A stretch of 5,078 bases of DNA from an uncultured Desulfotignum sp. GTDB lineage: Bacteria; Desulfobacterota; Desulfobacteria; Desulfobacterales; Desulfobacteraceae. The notes under the pieces were generated by a model. The model made no database searches and was not told the origin of the DNA. It was given only the letters and a program-made list of their open reading frames with translations. The stretch is taken from positions 1-5,078 of the forward strand of contig CALGAJ010000296.1 in the NCBI GenBank assembly GCA_937951975.1, in the 5' to 3' direction. Positions 1 to 5,078 of the stretch are shown here, one piece after another (positions within the stretch are counted from its first letter, which is position 1; each line of letters begins with the position of its first letter). The position numbers were made by a program, and so were the translations under genes.

Positions 1-218
1 GACGAGGCGTAGAAGTTCTGGAACAGCACACCCAGGCCGTGTTTCTGGAACAGGCCCTTTTCAATGCCCACCCAGGCCGGATAATGTCCCAGCCAGGAAG
101 ACCCGCCGTAAATCACGGTGACCTTTTCAGGGGTTTCATCGGCCCAGGCCCCGGTCCCGCCCAGGACCAGCATGGCTGCGGCCAGCACACACAGAGTTTT
201 TTTCAACAATCCGTTCAT
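1..218 (-). CDS. ABC transporter periplasmic substrate-binding protein, NMT1/THI5-like (NitT/TauT type), N-terminal fragment
   Basis: Only the first 72 codons are present; the gene continues beyond the left edge. Residues 1-26 form a classical Sec signal peptide: basic n-region (KK at 6-7), hydrophobic core about 9-21, and an AWA/DE cleavage site for signal peptidase I after residue 26. There is no lipobox cysteine, so the mature protein should be a soluble periplasmic binding protein. The mature start has a beta strand (VTVIYGG) followed by WLGHYPAWVGIEKGLF and HGL. The pattern 'aromatic-x-P-x-x-x-G-x-x-K-G-L-F-x-x-x-G-L' is typical of the first lobe of NMT1/THI5-like proteins that bind nitrate, sulfonates, pyrimidine precursors or similar solutes for ABC importers. 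The ligand cannot be told from this fragment. The ATG is preceded by AAGGAGGG with 6-nt spacing, which fixes the start. It is divergent from a two-component operon that probably controls it (inference). Confidence 0.8.
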   Translation of the reverse strand, partial: MNGLLKKTLCVLAAAMLVLGGTGAWADETPEKVTVIYGGSSWLGHYPAWVGIEKGLFQKHGLGVLFQNFYAS

Positions 219-224
219 GTTTCT

Positions 225-232
225 CCCTCCTT
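225..232 (-). promoter_or_regulatory. Strong ribosome binding site of the substrate-binding protein gene
   Basis: Reading the minus strand, AAGGAGGG lies 6 nt upstream of the ATG at 218-216. It is close to a perfect Shine-Dalgarno sequence. It settles the start of the binding-protein gene and suggests high translation, as expected of a periplasmic binding protein. Confidence 0.8.
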
Positions 233-262
233 GATTTTTGATGTTGCCGGTGATGGATCTGT

Positions 263-291
263 TTGACACCTGTCTTTCTCCCTGATATTCA
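263..291 (+). promoter_or_regulatory. Candidate sigma-70 promoter for the kinase-regulator operon
   Basis: A perfect -35 hexamer TTGACA (263-268) is followed after 17 bp by TATTCA (286-291). The second hexamer matches TATAAT at only three positions but is preceded by TGA (283-285), an extended -10 element. Transcription would begin near 298, giving a leader of about 110 nt to the kinase ATG at 409. The spacing and the perfect -35 support the call; the poor last half of the -10 weakens it. It points away from the substrate-binding protein gene. Confidence 0.45.
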
Positions 292-292
292 G

Positions 293-311
293 GTTCAGAA
301 CCCGTTCAGAA
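293..311. repeat. Direct repeat GTTCAGAA x2, 11-bp period, candidate operator
   Basis: GTTCAGAA occurs at 293-300 and again at 304-311, separated by CCC, so the copies are 11 bp apart, about one helical turn. A further TTCAG lies at 288-292. The pair sits over the expected start point of the rightward promoter and downstream of the leftward sigma-54-like start, a position where a bound protein could block transcription. A tandem operator half-site arrangement is inferred; chance cannot be excluded for an 8-base repeat. Confidence 0.35.
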
Positions 312-345
312 TTCGGACGGTGCGTGTTTTACAAAAACATGATAC

Positions 346-361
346 ATCAACTTCTGTGCCA
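346..361 (-). promoter_or_regulatory. Candidate sigma-54 (-24/-12) promoter for the substrate-binding protein gene
   Basis: The minus strand reads TGGCACA-GAAG-TTGAT (361 down to 346). The consensus is TGGCACG-N4-TTGCW. The -24 block matches six of seven positions, including the GG. The spacing is exactly right (GG-N10-G). The -12 block has GA in place of the canonical GC. Transcription would start near 335, giving a leader of about 117 nt to the ATG at 218. The call is strengthened by context: the adjacent gene encodes a sigma-54 activator, and paired palindromes lie about 110 and 139 bp upstream of this start. The GA deviation is the main weakness. Confidence 0.45.
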
Positions 362-393
362 GAACTTTGAACCGGATGATTCAGTTGTTATAC

Positions 394-400
394 AAGGGGG
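394..400 (+). promoter_or_regulatory. Ribosome binding site that decides the kinase start
   Basis: AAGGGGG lies 8 nt before the ATG at 409-411. The other in-frame starts (TTG at 367, ATG at 376, ATG at 436) have no comparable purine-rich site at a proper distance, so 409 is preferred. Confidence 0.6.
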
Positions 401-408
401 TTGAACGG

Positions 409-2469
409 ATGGGGATCAAAAATCGGCGGGCCGGCATGTGCGGTGTACCGCACAAATCCGCCATAAATGCGGCACACCGCATACCCCTGCCCTTTCTGAC
501 CGGAAAACCGGGCCGGATCTCCCGCCGGAACCGGGCCGGTATCCTGGTGGTATGCCTGCTGTTGTGTCTGCCCGGTCCGGTTTCCGGAGAATCATACCTG
601 AAAATCGGGGTCCCCACGGGATTCCCCCCTTTCTCCTACCAGGATGAAGGGGAACAGGAGGTGCGGGGATACAGCGTGGATGTGCTCCAGATCCTGTGCG
701 GTCATCTGGCGGCAGTTCCCCATTATCTGGTGGGGCGTCCCGAAGACCTGCTGTTTGCCCTCACCAGCGGAGACATCGACCTGGTGGTGGGAGTAACCCC
801 GGACCTGACCCGGCGCCTGCAGACCCACACCATGGAGATCGTTATTTACGTGAAACGCCATGTATTTGTGTATCAGCCGGATGATCCGGCAGCCAGAGGC
901 CGGATCCCGGCTGCAGGAACCGTGATTGTGCGGGACCAGCCCCATATGGCATCTGAAATAACGGAGCCCGGAAAAGACGTCATCCAGGCCCGGTCGGTGA
1001 AAGAAGCGCTGATGATGGTCAATGCCGGCCAGGCCAGAGAATTCATCGATTATTCCGATGAGATGGCCACCTACCTCATCGGCAAATACGGACTTCTGAA
1101 CATCCGTAAAGCCGGCATCCAGATGGGACGGTTCCCTTTCACCCTGATGATTTCCAGGGAAAACCAGGTATTGCAGACCGGACTGAACCAGGCCCTGGGC
1201 CGGGCCATCAAAACCGGGCAGCTGGACCAGGTGCGGGAAAAATGGCTGGGAAAAAGCCATGGGGAATATTTGTGGGAAAAATTCGCCCCTGTGCTGGTGG
1301 GGATTATGGCCATAGGGGCCGGGCTTGTGATCTTCTTTTTTGTTTGGCATCTCTCGTTGAAACGCAAGGTGACCCAGATCACCCGGGAGCTGAAAATATC
1401 GGAAGAGCGGCACCGTCAGCTGATCGAGTCGGCGCCGGACATGGTGTTTCTGATCGACCGGTCCGGAAAGATCCGGCTGGCCAATACCAGTGCGGCAACC
1501 GTTCTGAAAACCCCGGTGCCGGATCTGACCGGGCATGACTTGAAACAAAGGGTAGTGATACAGGATGCCGATAAATTCGATCTGTTTCTGGAACGCCTGT
1601 TTTCCGACAAAATGGCCACCCTGGAAACCCGGCTCAAAGACCGGGACCGGGAAGAGATCACTGTGGAGTTTGTGGCGGCCACCCTCAAGTCCCGCAATGA
1701 TCCGGATCACCTGGCCTGCTGTTTCGCCCGGGACCTGACCCAGCGCAAACGCATGGAACAGGAACTGATCGCATCGGAACGGCTGGCCACCATCGGCAAG
1801 ATGGCAGCGGGGGTGGCCCACGAGGTGAACAATCCCATCGGCATTATCCTGGCCCATACCGAAGACCTGATCAGCGGCGAACTTGACGGCTCCGAAAAGG
1901 AAGAAAGCCTGAACGCCATCCGCCGCAACGCCATCCGGGCCGGCAGCATCACCCGGGCCATCCTGGACCAGGCATCCTCGGATGCGGCGGAAAAAACCAG
2001 ACTCGACCTGACCCGGACCCTGGATGCGTGCCTGTCTTTTTTGAAACCCCGGTTGAAAAAAATCAGGGTGATCCATGACCTGGCTCCGGAAACCCATTGG
2101 GTCCGGGGAGATGAAAGCCAGCTGCAACAGATGTTTATCAACCTGCTGCTGAACGCCGTGGAAAGCATGAACGGTGAAGGGACCCTCCGGGTGAGCGGTG
2201 TTTCGCTCACCGGCGGGGCATCGGACCGGCACGGTATCATGATCGAAGACAGCGGAAAAGGGATCCCCGAACCCCTGCGCTCCCGGATTTTCGAACCGTT
2301 TTTCACCCGGGGGAAAACCCAGGGTGTGGGACTGGGACTGTTCGTGGCCCAGCGGATCGCGGCCCGCCACGGCGGGACCATCCGGGTCCGGGACAGTGAG
2401 AACCTGACCGGTGCGGCCATGATCGTAACCCTGCCTTCAAACCTGCCGGAAAACCTTGAAAGAGAGTGA
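409..2469 (+). CDS. Transmembrane sensor histidine kinase with periplasmic SBP_bac_3-type sensor and PAS domain
   Basis: From ATG 409 the protein has 686 residues. Domains in order: an unusually long basic n-region (1-44); a hydrophobic signal segment (about 45-59); a periplasmic bacterial extracellular solute-binding domain of the family-3 type (about 62-283, opening YLKIGVPTGFPPFSY and containing the GDIDLVVGVTPDLTRR segment); one clear membrane helix (about 291-314); then, with no evident HAMP domain, a short helix leading to a PAS domain (about 332-446, ESAPDMVFLIDRSGKI). The HisKA H-box is AAGVAHEVNNP, with H471 as the phosphorylated residue. The HATPase part shows the N-box INLLLNAVES, the G1 box EDSGKGI (D614), the F-box FEPFFT and the G2 box GVGLGLF. 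All catalytic motifs are intact, so an active autokinase is expected. There is no attached receiver. The sensor resembles those of BvgS/EvgS-like kinases that bind small solutes; the ligand is unknown. It ends 2 bases before the response regulator, its likely partner. A TTG start at 367 would add 14 residues. Confidence 0.9.
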   Translation: MGIKNRRAGMCGVPHKSAINAAHRIPLPFLTGKPGRISRRNRAGILVVCLLLCLPGPVSGESYLKIGVPTGFPPFSYQDEGEQEVRGYSVDVLQILCGHLAAVPHYLVGRPEDLLFALTSGDIDLVVGVTPDLTRRLQTHTMEIVIYVKRHVFVYQPDDPAARGRIPAAGTVIVRDQPHMASEITEPGKDVIQARSVKEALMMVNAGQAREFIDYSDEMATYLIGKYGLLNIRKAGIQMGRFPFTLMISRENQVLQTGLNQALGRAIKTGQLDQVREKWLGKSHGEYLWEKFAPVLVGIMAIGAGLVIFFFVWHLSLKRKVTQITRELKISEERHRQLIESAPDMVFLIDRSGKIRLANTSAATVLKTPVPDLTGHDLKQRVVIQDADKFDLFLERLFSDKMATLETRLKDRDREEITVEFVAATLKSRNDPDHLACCFARDLTQRKRMEQELIASERLATIGKMAAGVAHEVNNPIGIILAHTEDLISGELDGSEKEESLNAIRRNAIRAGSITRAILDQASSDAAEKTRLDLTRTLDACLSFLKPRLKKIRVIHDLAPETHWVRGDESQLQQMFINLLLNAVESMNGEGTLRVSGVSLTGGASDRHGIMIEDSGKGIPEPLRSRIFEPFFTRGKTQGVGLGLFVAQRIAARHGGTIRVRDSENLTGAAMIVTLPSNLPENLERE
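438..453. promoter_or_regulatory. Palindrome TGCGG-N4-CCGCA, site 1, candidate enhancer (UAS) for the NtrC-type regulator
   Basis: GTGCGGTGTACCGCAC has 7-bp perfect arms (438-444 and 447-453) around a 2-base centre. Its core TGCGG-TGTA-CCGCA recurs at 468-481. The centre is about 110 bp upstream of the putative sigma-54 start at 335. It lies inside the kinase coding sequence. The inverted symmetry is directly visible; binding by the neighbouring regulator is inference. Confidence 0.5.
467..482. promoter_or_regulatory. Palindrome TGCGG-N4-CCGCA, site 2, candidate enhancer (UAS)
   Basis: ATGCGGCACACCGCAT has 6-bp perfect arms (467-472 and 477-482) around CACA. It has the same core as site 1, with centres 29 bp apart, close to three helical turns. 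The outermost base pair differs between the sites (G-C in site 1, A-T in site 2) yet keeps the symmetry, which argues for selection on the palindrome. The centre is about 139 bp upstream of the putative sigma-54 start. Confidence 0.5.
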
Positions 2470-2471
2470 CC

Positions 2472-3854
2472 ATGCGATTATTGATCGTTGAAGATGAACC
2501 GGAAATGCTGCTGTTTCTGAAACGGTTTTTCCAGAGAAAAGGCTATACCGTCACTGCGGTGGCCAGCGCGGAAGACGCCTGGACCGCGCTGTCGGAAACC
2601 GAATATGATCTGGTGATTTCCGACCTGGTCCTGGAAAAGATGAGCGGCATGGAACTGCTGAAAAAGACCCGGGCCATCGACAGGGACCTGCCCTTTATCA
2701 TCATCACCGGTGCCGGCACCATTGAAAGTGCGGTGGAAGCCATTAAAATAGGGGCGTTTCATTATGTTACCAAGCCGTTCCAGCGCCGGGAACTGGAAAT
2801 CACCGTGCAAAGAGCCCTGGAATTCGGCAGGATGAACCGCCGCATCTCAAAGCTCAATGAAAAAGACGACACGGAAAACAATCTGTTCATCATCGGCAAG
2901 ACCCGGCACATGAACAGGATTGTCGGGATCATCGAAAAAATAGCGGATTCCGACACCCCGGTACTCATCCAGGGAGAGACCGGCACCGGCAAAACCGTGT
3001 TCGCCCGGCATATTCATGCGCTGAGCCGCCGGGGGGAAGGCCCGTTTGTCACCATCGACTGCGGGGCCATCATGCCCGGGCTGCTGGAAAGCGAGCTGTT
3101 CGGGCATGTCAAGGGCGCGTTCACCGGGGCCATCCGGGCCAAAAGAGGGCTTCGGGAAGAAGCGTGCGGGGGTACGGCATTTCTGGATGAAATCGGTGAA
3201 CTGCCCCTCCAGACCCAGGTCAAGCTGCTGCGGGCCATCCAGGAAAAAGAGATCCGTCCGGTGGGGGGGAACCAGGTCATCCGGATCGATGTCCGGTACA
3301 TTTTCGCCACCAACCGGGACCTGAAAGAAGAAGTCAAAGCCGGCCGGTTCCGGGAAGACCTTTACTACCGACTGTCTCTGATCCCTTTGTACCTGCCGCC
3401 GTTGCGGGAAAGACGGGAGGATCTGCTGCAGTTTACGGCCCAGTTCGTCAGGGAGTTCAACCGGCGGCACAACAAACAGGTGACCCAGCTCAGCCCGGCC
3501 GTGCTCCAGACCATCATGAACCAGCCATGGAAAGGCAATATCCGTGAGTTGAAGAATGTGATCGAACGGGCGGTGCTTTTGTCGGACGGCCCGGTCATCG
3601 ATTCAGAGTGCCTGGGCGCCGGCGGCATGGACCCCCATATCCTGTCCGCGGACCCCACAGAAGGGATCGATGCCCCAGCCGAGCCCTTGCTGTTGAAAAA
3701 AACCGTGGAAGAAGCGGAAAAAACCGCTATTCGAAGGGCGTTGCGCCTGGCTGAAGGAAACCGGTCCAAAGCGGCCCTGTTTCTGGGCATCGGCCGGCGG
3801 ACCCTGTACGACAAACTGGCTTATTACCGGATGGATGCCGGTTCACCGGAGTGA
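2472..3854 (+). CDS. NtrC-family sigma-54-dependent response regulator
   Basis: The 460-residue protein has the full three-domain NtrC layout. Receiver (about 1-118): acidic pocket E7/D8, phospho-acceptor D51 (VISDLVL), T79 and K101 (VTKPF). AAA+ sigma-54 interaction domain (about 138-370): Walker A GETGTGKT (168-175), the sigma-54-contacting loop GAFTGA (215-220), Walker B GGTAFLDEIG (233-242), and the downstream FREDLYYRL and PWKGNIREL motifs. C-terminal Fis-type helix-turn-helix (about 411-454; NRSKAALFLGIGRRTLYDKL). The intact GAFTGA and phosphosite mean it should activate sigma-54 promoters when phosphorylated. Length is normal for the family. The start is ATG 2472, which gives the usual MRLLIVEDE opening and leaves 2 bases after the kinase stop. 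A GTG at 2466 overlapping that stop by 4 bases would add two residues; either way translation is probably coupled. The likely partner is the upstream kinase, and the likely target is the divergent transporter gene (inference from motifs). Confidence 0.95.
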   Translation: MRLLIVEDEPEMLLFLKRFFQRKGYTVTAVASAEDAWTALSETEYDLVISDLVLEKMSGMELLKKTRAIDRDLPFIIITGAGTIESAVEAIKIGAFHYVTKPFQRRELEITVQRALEFGRMNRRISKLNEKDDTENNLFIIGKTRHMNRIVGIIEKIADSDTPVLIQGETGTGKTVFARHIHALSRRGEGPFVTIDCGAIMPGLLESELFGHVKGAFTGAIRAKRGLREEACGGTAFLDEIGELPLQTQVKLLRAIQEKEIRPVGGNQVIRIDVRYIFATNRDLKEEVKAGRFREDLYYRLSLIPLYLPPLRERREDLLQFTAQFVREFNRRHNKQVTQLSPAVLQTIMNQPWKGNIRELKNVIERAVLLSDGPVIDSECLGAGGMDPHILSADPTEGIDAPAEPLLLKKTVEEAEKTAIRRALRLAEGNRSKAALFLGIGRRTLYDKLAYYRMDAGSPE

Positions 3855-3873
3855 CCCGCCCCTTTGTACCGCC

Positions 3874-3893
3874 GCCGGTCAATCCGGTTGTTT
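3874..3893 (+). terminator. Weak terminator-like hairpin after the response regulator gene
   Basis: GCCGG-TCAAT-CCGGT can form a 5-bp stem (one G-U pair) with a 5-base loop, followed at once by TGTTTT. It begins about 20 bases after the response regulator stop. The stem is short and the T-run broken, so termination may be weak. A second small hairpin (AAGAC/GTCTT, 3914-3928) followed by TTTTTT at 3934-3939 could help. Confidence 0.3.
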
Positions 3894-3916
3894 TCAGCCG
3901 CTGCCTGTGCTAAAAG
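3888..3916 (+). promoter_or_regulatory. Possible sigma-70 promoter for pncB
   Basis: TTGTTT (3888-3893), a 17-bp spacer, then TAAAAG (3911-3916) preceded by TGC, an extended -10. The start would be near 3923, about 37 bases before the pncB ATG. The match is modest (three of six and four of six positions), and the element overlaps the weak terminator tail, so this is tentative. Confidence 0.25.
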
Positions 3917-3959
3917 ACCATGTGTCTTCAACCTTTTTTGCTTGTGGGATAGATATCAA

Positions 3960-5078
3960 ATGAACTCTGACACGCCGTCTTCAGGATCGACCCCATTGGT
4001 TTCCGTGTCTGACCCCGACAATCCGGCCCTGTTCACCGACCTGTACGAACTCACCATGCTCCAGGCCTATTTTCATGAAAACATGACAGAAGAGGCGGTA
4101 TTCAGCCTGTTTGTAAGGAAGCTGCCCCCGGAGCGTAACTATCTGGTGGCCTGCGGCCTGGACACGGTACTGGACTATCTGGAACACCTGGCTTTCACCC
4201 GGGACAGCATCGACTATCTCCGGTCCCTGGGACAGTTTTCCGAATCTTTTCTTGAATGGCTGGGTGATTTCCGCTTCACCGGCAGTGTCCGGGCCGTGCC
4301 CGAAGGCACCCCCGTATTTGCCAATGAACCCCTTCTGGAGATCACGGCCCCCCTGCCCCAGGCCCAGGTGGCCGAAACCTTTGTCCTGAACCAGATCCAC
4401 TTGCAGACACTTCTGGCCTCCAAGGCACGTCGGGTGGTGACCGCGGCCCGGGGTCGGGCCGTGGTGGATTTCGGTGCCCGGCGCATGCACGGCCTGGATG
4501 CGGCCCTCAAGGCGGCCCGGGCGTTTCATATCGCAGGCGTGGCCGCCACCTCCAATGTGCTGGCCGGAAAACAGTACGGCCTGCCCGTGACCGGCACCAT
4601 GGCCCACAGCTATATCCAGTCCCACGAGGATGAAGCGGACGCGTTCAGGGCGTTTGTCAACAGCTTTCCGGAAACCGTGCTTCTGGTGGACACCTATGAC
4701 ACCCTGGGCGGCATTCAAAACGTCATTGCACTGGCACAGACCCTGGGAAGCGATTTCAAGGTCAAAGCCGTGCGCCTGGACTCCGGGGACCTGCTGTCCC
4801 TGTCCCGGGATGTTCGAAAAACCCTGGATGATGCCGGTCTGCAACAGGTGGAAATTTTTGCCAGCGGCAACCTGGATGAGTACCGAATCGCTGAATTGAC
4901 CCAGGCCGGCGCGCCCATCAACGGGTTCGGTGTGGGCACCCACATGGGGGTGTCCCTGGATGTGCCGTGCGTGGATATTGTTTACAAACTGTGCGAATAC
5001 GCAGGCGAAGGACGGCTGAAACTGTCCAGCGGCAAACCCGTGCTGCCCGGCCCCAAACAGGTGTTCCGCACCCTTCAG
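3960..5078 (+). CDS. pncB: Nicotinate phosphoribosyltransferase, 3' end missing
   Basis: The first 373 codons are present and the frame is open at the right edge. The enzyme joins nicotinate with PRPP to make nicotinate mononucleotide, the entry step of the Preiss-Handler salvage route to NAD, in the cytoplasm. Recognisable family segments: LFTDLYELTMLQAYF (24-38), LPPERNYLVACGL (55-67), DFGARRMHG (170-178), TGTMAHSYIQSHEDE (211-225; H216 lies where the family carries the active-site histidine phosphorylated during ATP-coupled turnover), LVDTYDT (242-248), VRLDSGDL (271-278), ASGNLDE (301-307) and GFGVGTHMG (322-330). Relatives usually have about 440-490 residues, so roughly 70-110 are missing. 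The ATG at 3960 has only a weak site (GGGA, 10 nt upstream). The residues before about 22 are not part of the conserved fold, so the start could lie slightly downstream (GTG or TTG codons occur between), but not past YELTM. It is separated by 105 bases from the signalling operon and is probably an unrelated housekeeping gene. Confidence 0.9.
   Translation, partial: MNSDTPSSGSTPLVSVSDPDNPALFTDLYELTMLQAYFHENMTEEAVFSLFVRKLPPERNYLVACGLDTVLDYLEHLAFTRDSIDYLRSLGQFSESFLEWLGDFRFTGSVRAVPEGTPVFANEPLLEITAPLPQAQVAETFVLNQIHLQTLLASKARRVVTAARGRAVVDFGARRMHGLDAALKAARAFHIAGVAATSNVLAGKQYGLPVTGTMAHSYIQSHEDEADAFRAFVNSFPETVLLVDTYDTLGGIQNVIALAQTLGSDFKVKAVRLDSGDLLSLSRDVRKTLDDAGLQQVEIFASGNLDEYRIAELTQAGAPINGFGVGTHMGVSLDVPCVDIVYKLCEYAGEGRLKLSSGKPVLPGPKQVFRTLQ

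Noticed and set aside
39..266. A 75-codon plus-strand open frame at the left edge
   Set aside because: It is antisense to the signal peptide and mature start of the substrate-binding protein and has no supporting features.
367..394. Alternative rightward promoter TTGAAC-N16-TATACA
   Set aside because: Its start would fall near 401, inside or just after the kinase ribosome binding site, leaving no leader for ATG 409. It would only make sense with a start at 436, which lacks a good ribosome binding site.
367..408. Upstream kinase starts (TTG 367, ATG 376)
   Set aside because: Neither has a Shine-Dalgarno sequence, whereas ATG 409 has AAGGGGG at 8 nt. They cannot be fully excluded.
438..482. 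The palindromes as a CRISPR, attenuator or transposon end
   Set aside because: There are only two units, with no spacer array, no T-run after either, and no transposase or target duplication nearby. The regulator-site reading fits the context better.
592..2370. A 592-codon open frame on the minus strand opposite the kinase
   Set aside because: It lies wholly antisense to a kinase with intact motifs, has no recognisable domain, and is low-complexity in style (many H, G, Q, P). It is a shadow of GC-rich codon bias.
2466..2471. GTG start of the response regulator overlapping the kinase stop
   Set aside because: ATG 2472 gives the usual receiver opening MRLLIVEDE; the GTG adds only two residues and is not better supported.
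3981..4943. A 320-codon open frame on the minus strand opposite pncB
   Set aside because: It is antisense to a clear nicotinate phosphoribosyltransferase and has no recognisable domain or convincing ribosome binding site.

Overview
The window carries a compact signalling locus: a partial ABC-transporter substrate-binding protein gene on the minus strand (left edge), a divergent two-gene operon on the plus strand encoding a membrane histidine kinase with a periplasmic solute-binding sensor domain and an NtrC-type sigma-54-dependent response regulator, and a nicotinate phosphoribosyltransferase gene (pncB) that runs off the right edge. The GC-rich coding style, Gram-negative signal peptides, NtrC-type signalling and NitT/TauT-type transport suggest a Gram-negative proteobacterial or Desulfobacterota-like organism (sulfate-reducing relatives come to mind). 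This assignment rests on general style, not on a marker gene.

Layout: 1-218 (minus) is the N-terminus of a secreted NMT1/THI5-like binding protein. 219-408 is a 190-base divergent control region. It holds a sigma-70-like promoter pointing right (TTGACA at 263), a direct repeat GTTCAGAA spaced by 11 bp (293 and 304), and a sigma-54-like -24/-12 element pointing left (361-346). 409-2469 is the kinase, with its start chosen from a good ribosome binding site. 2472-3854 is the response regulator, 2 bases after the kinase stop. 3855-3959 is a short intergenic region with a weak terminator-like hairpin and a weak promoter. 3960-5078 is pncB, incomplete at its 3' end. No gene-free stretch exceeds 300 bases. 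No tRNA, rRNA, CRISPR array or mobile element was seen.

The main discovery candidate is a regulatory circuit legible in the DNA. Two near-identical palindromes of form TGCGG-N4-CCGCA (439-452 and 468-481, centres 29 bp apart) lie inside the 5' coding region of the kinase. Measured from the putative sigma-54 start site at about 335 on the minus strand, their centres fall near -110 and -139, the usual distance for NtrC-family enhancer sites. The inferred model is that the kinase senses a periplasmic solute and phosphorylates the regulator. The regulator then binds the paired palindromes and activates the divergent transporter gene through sigma-54. The motifs are seen directly; the circuit is inference.
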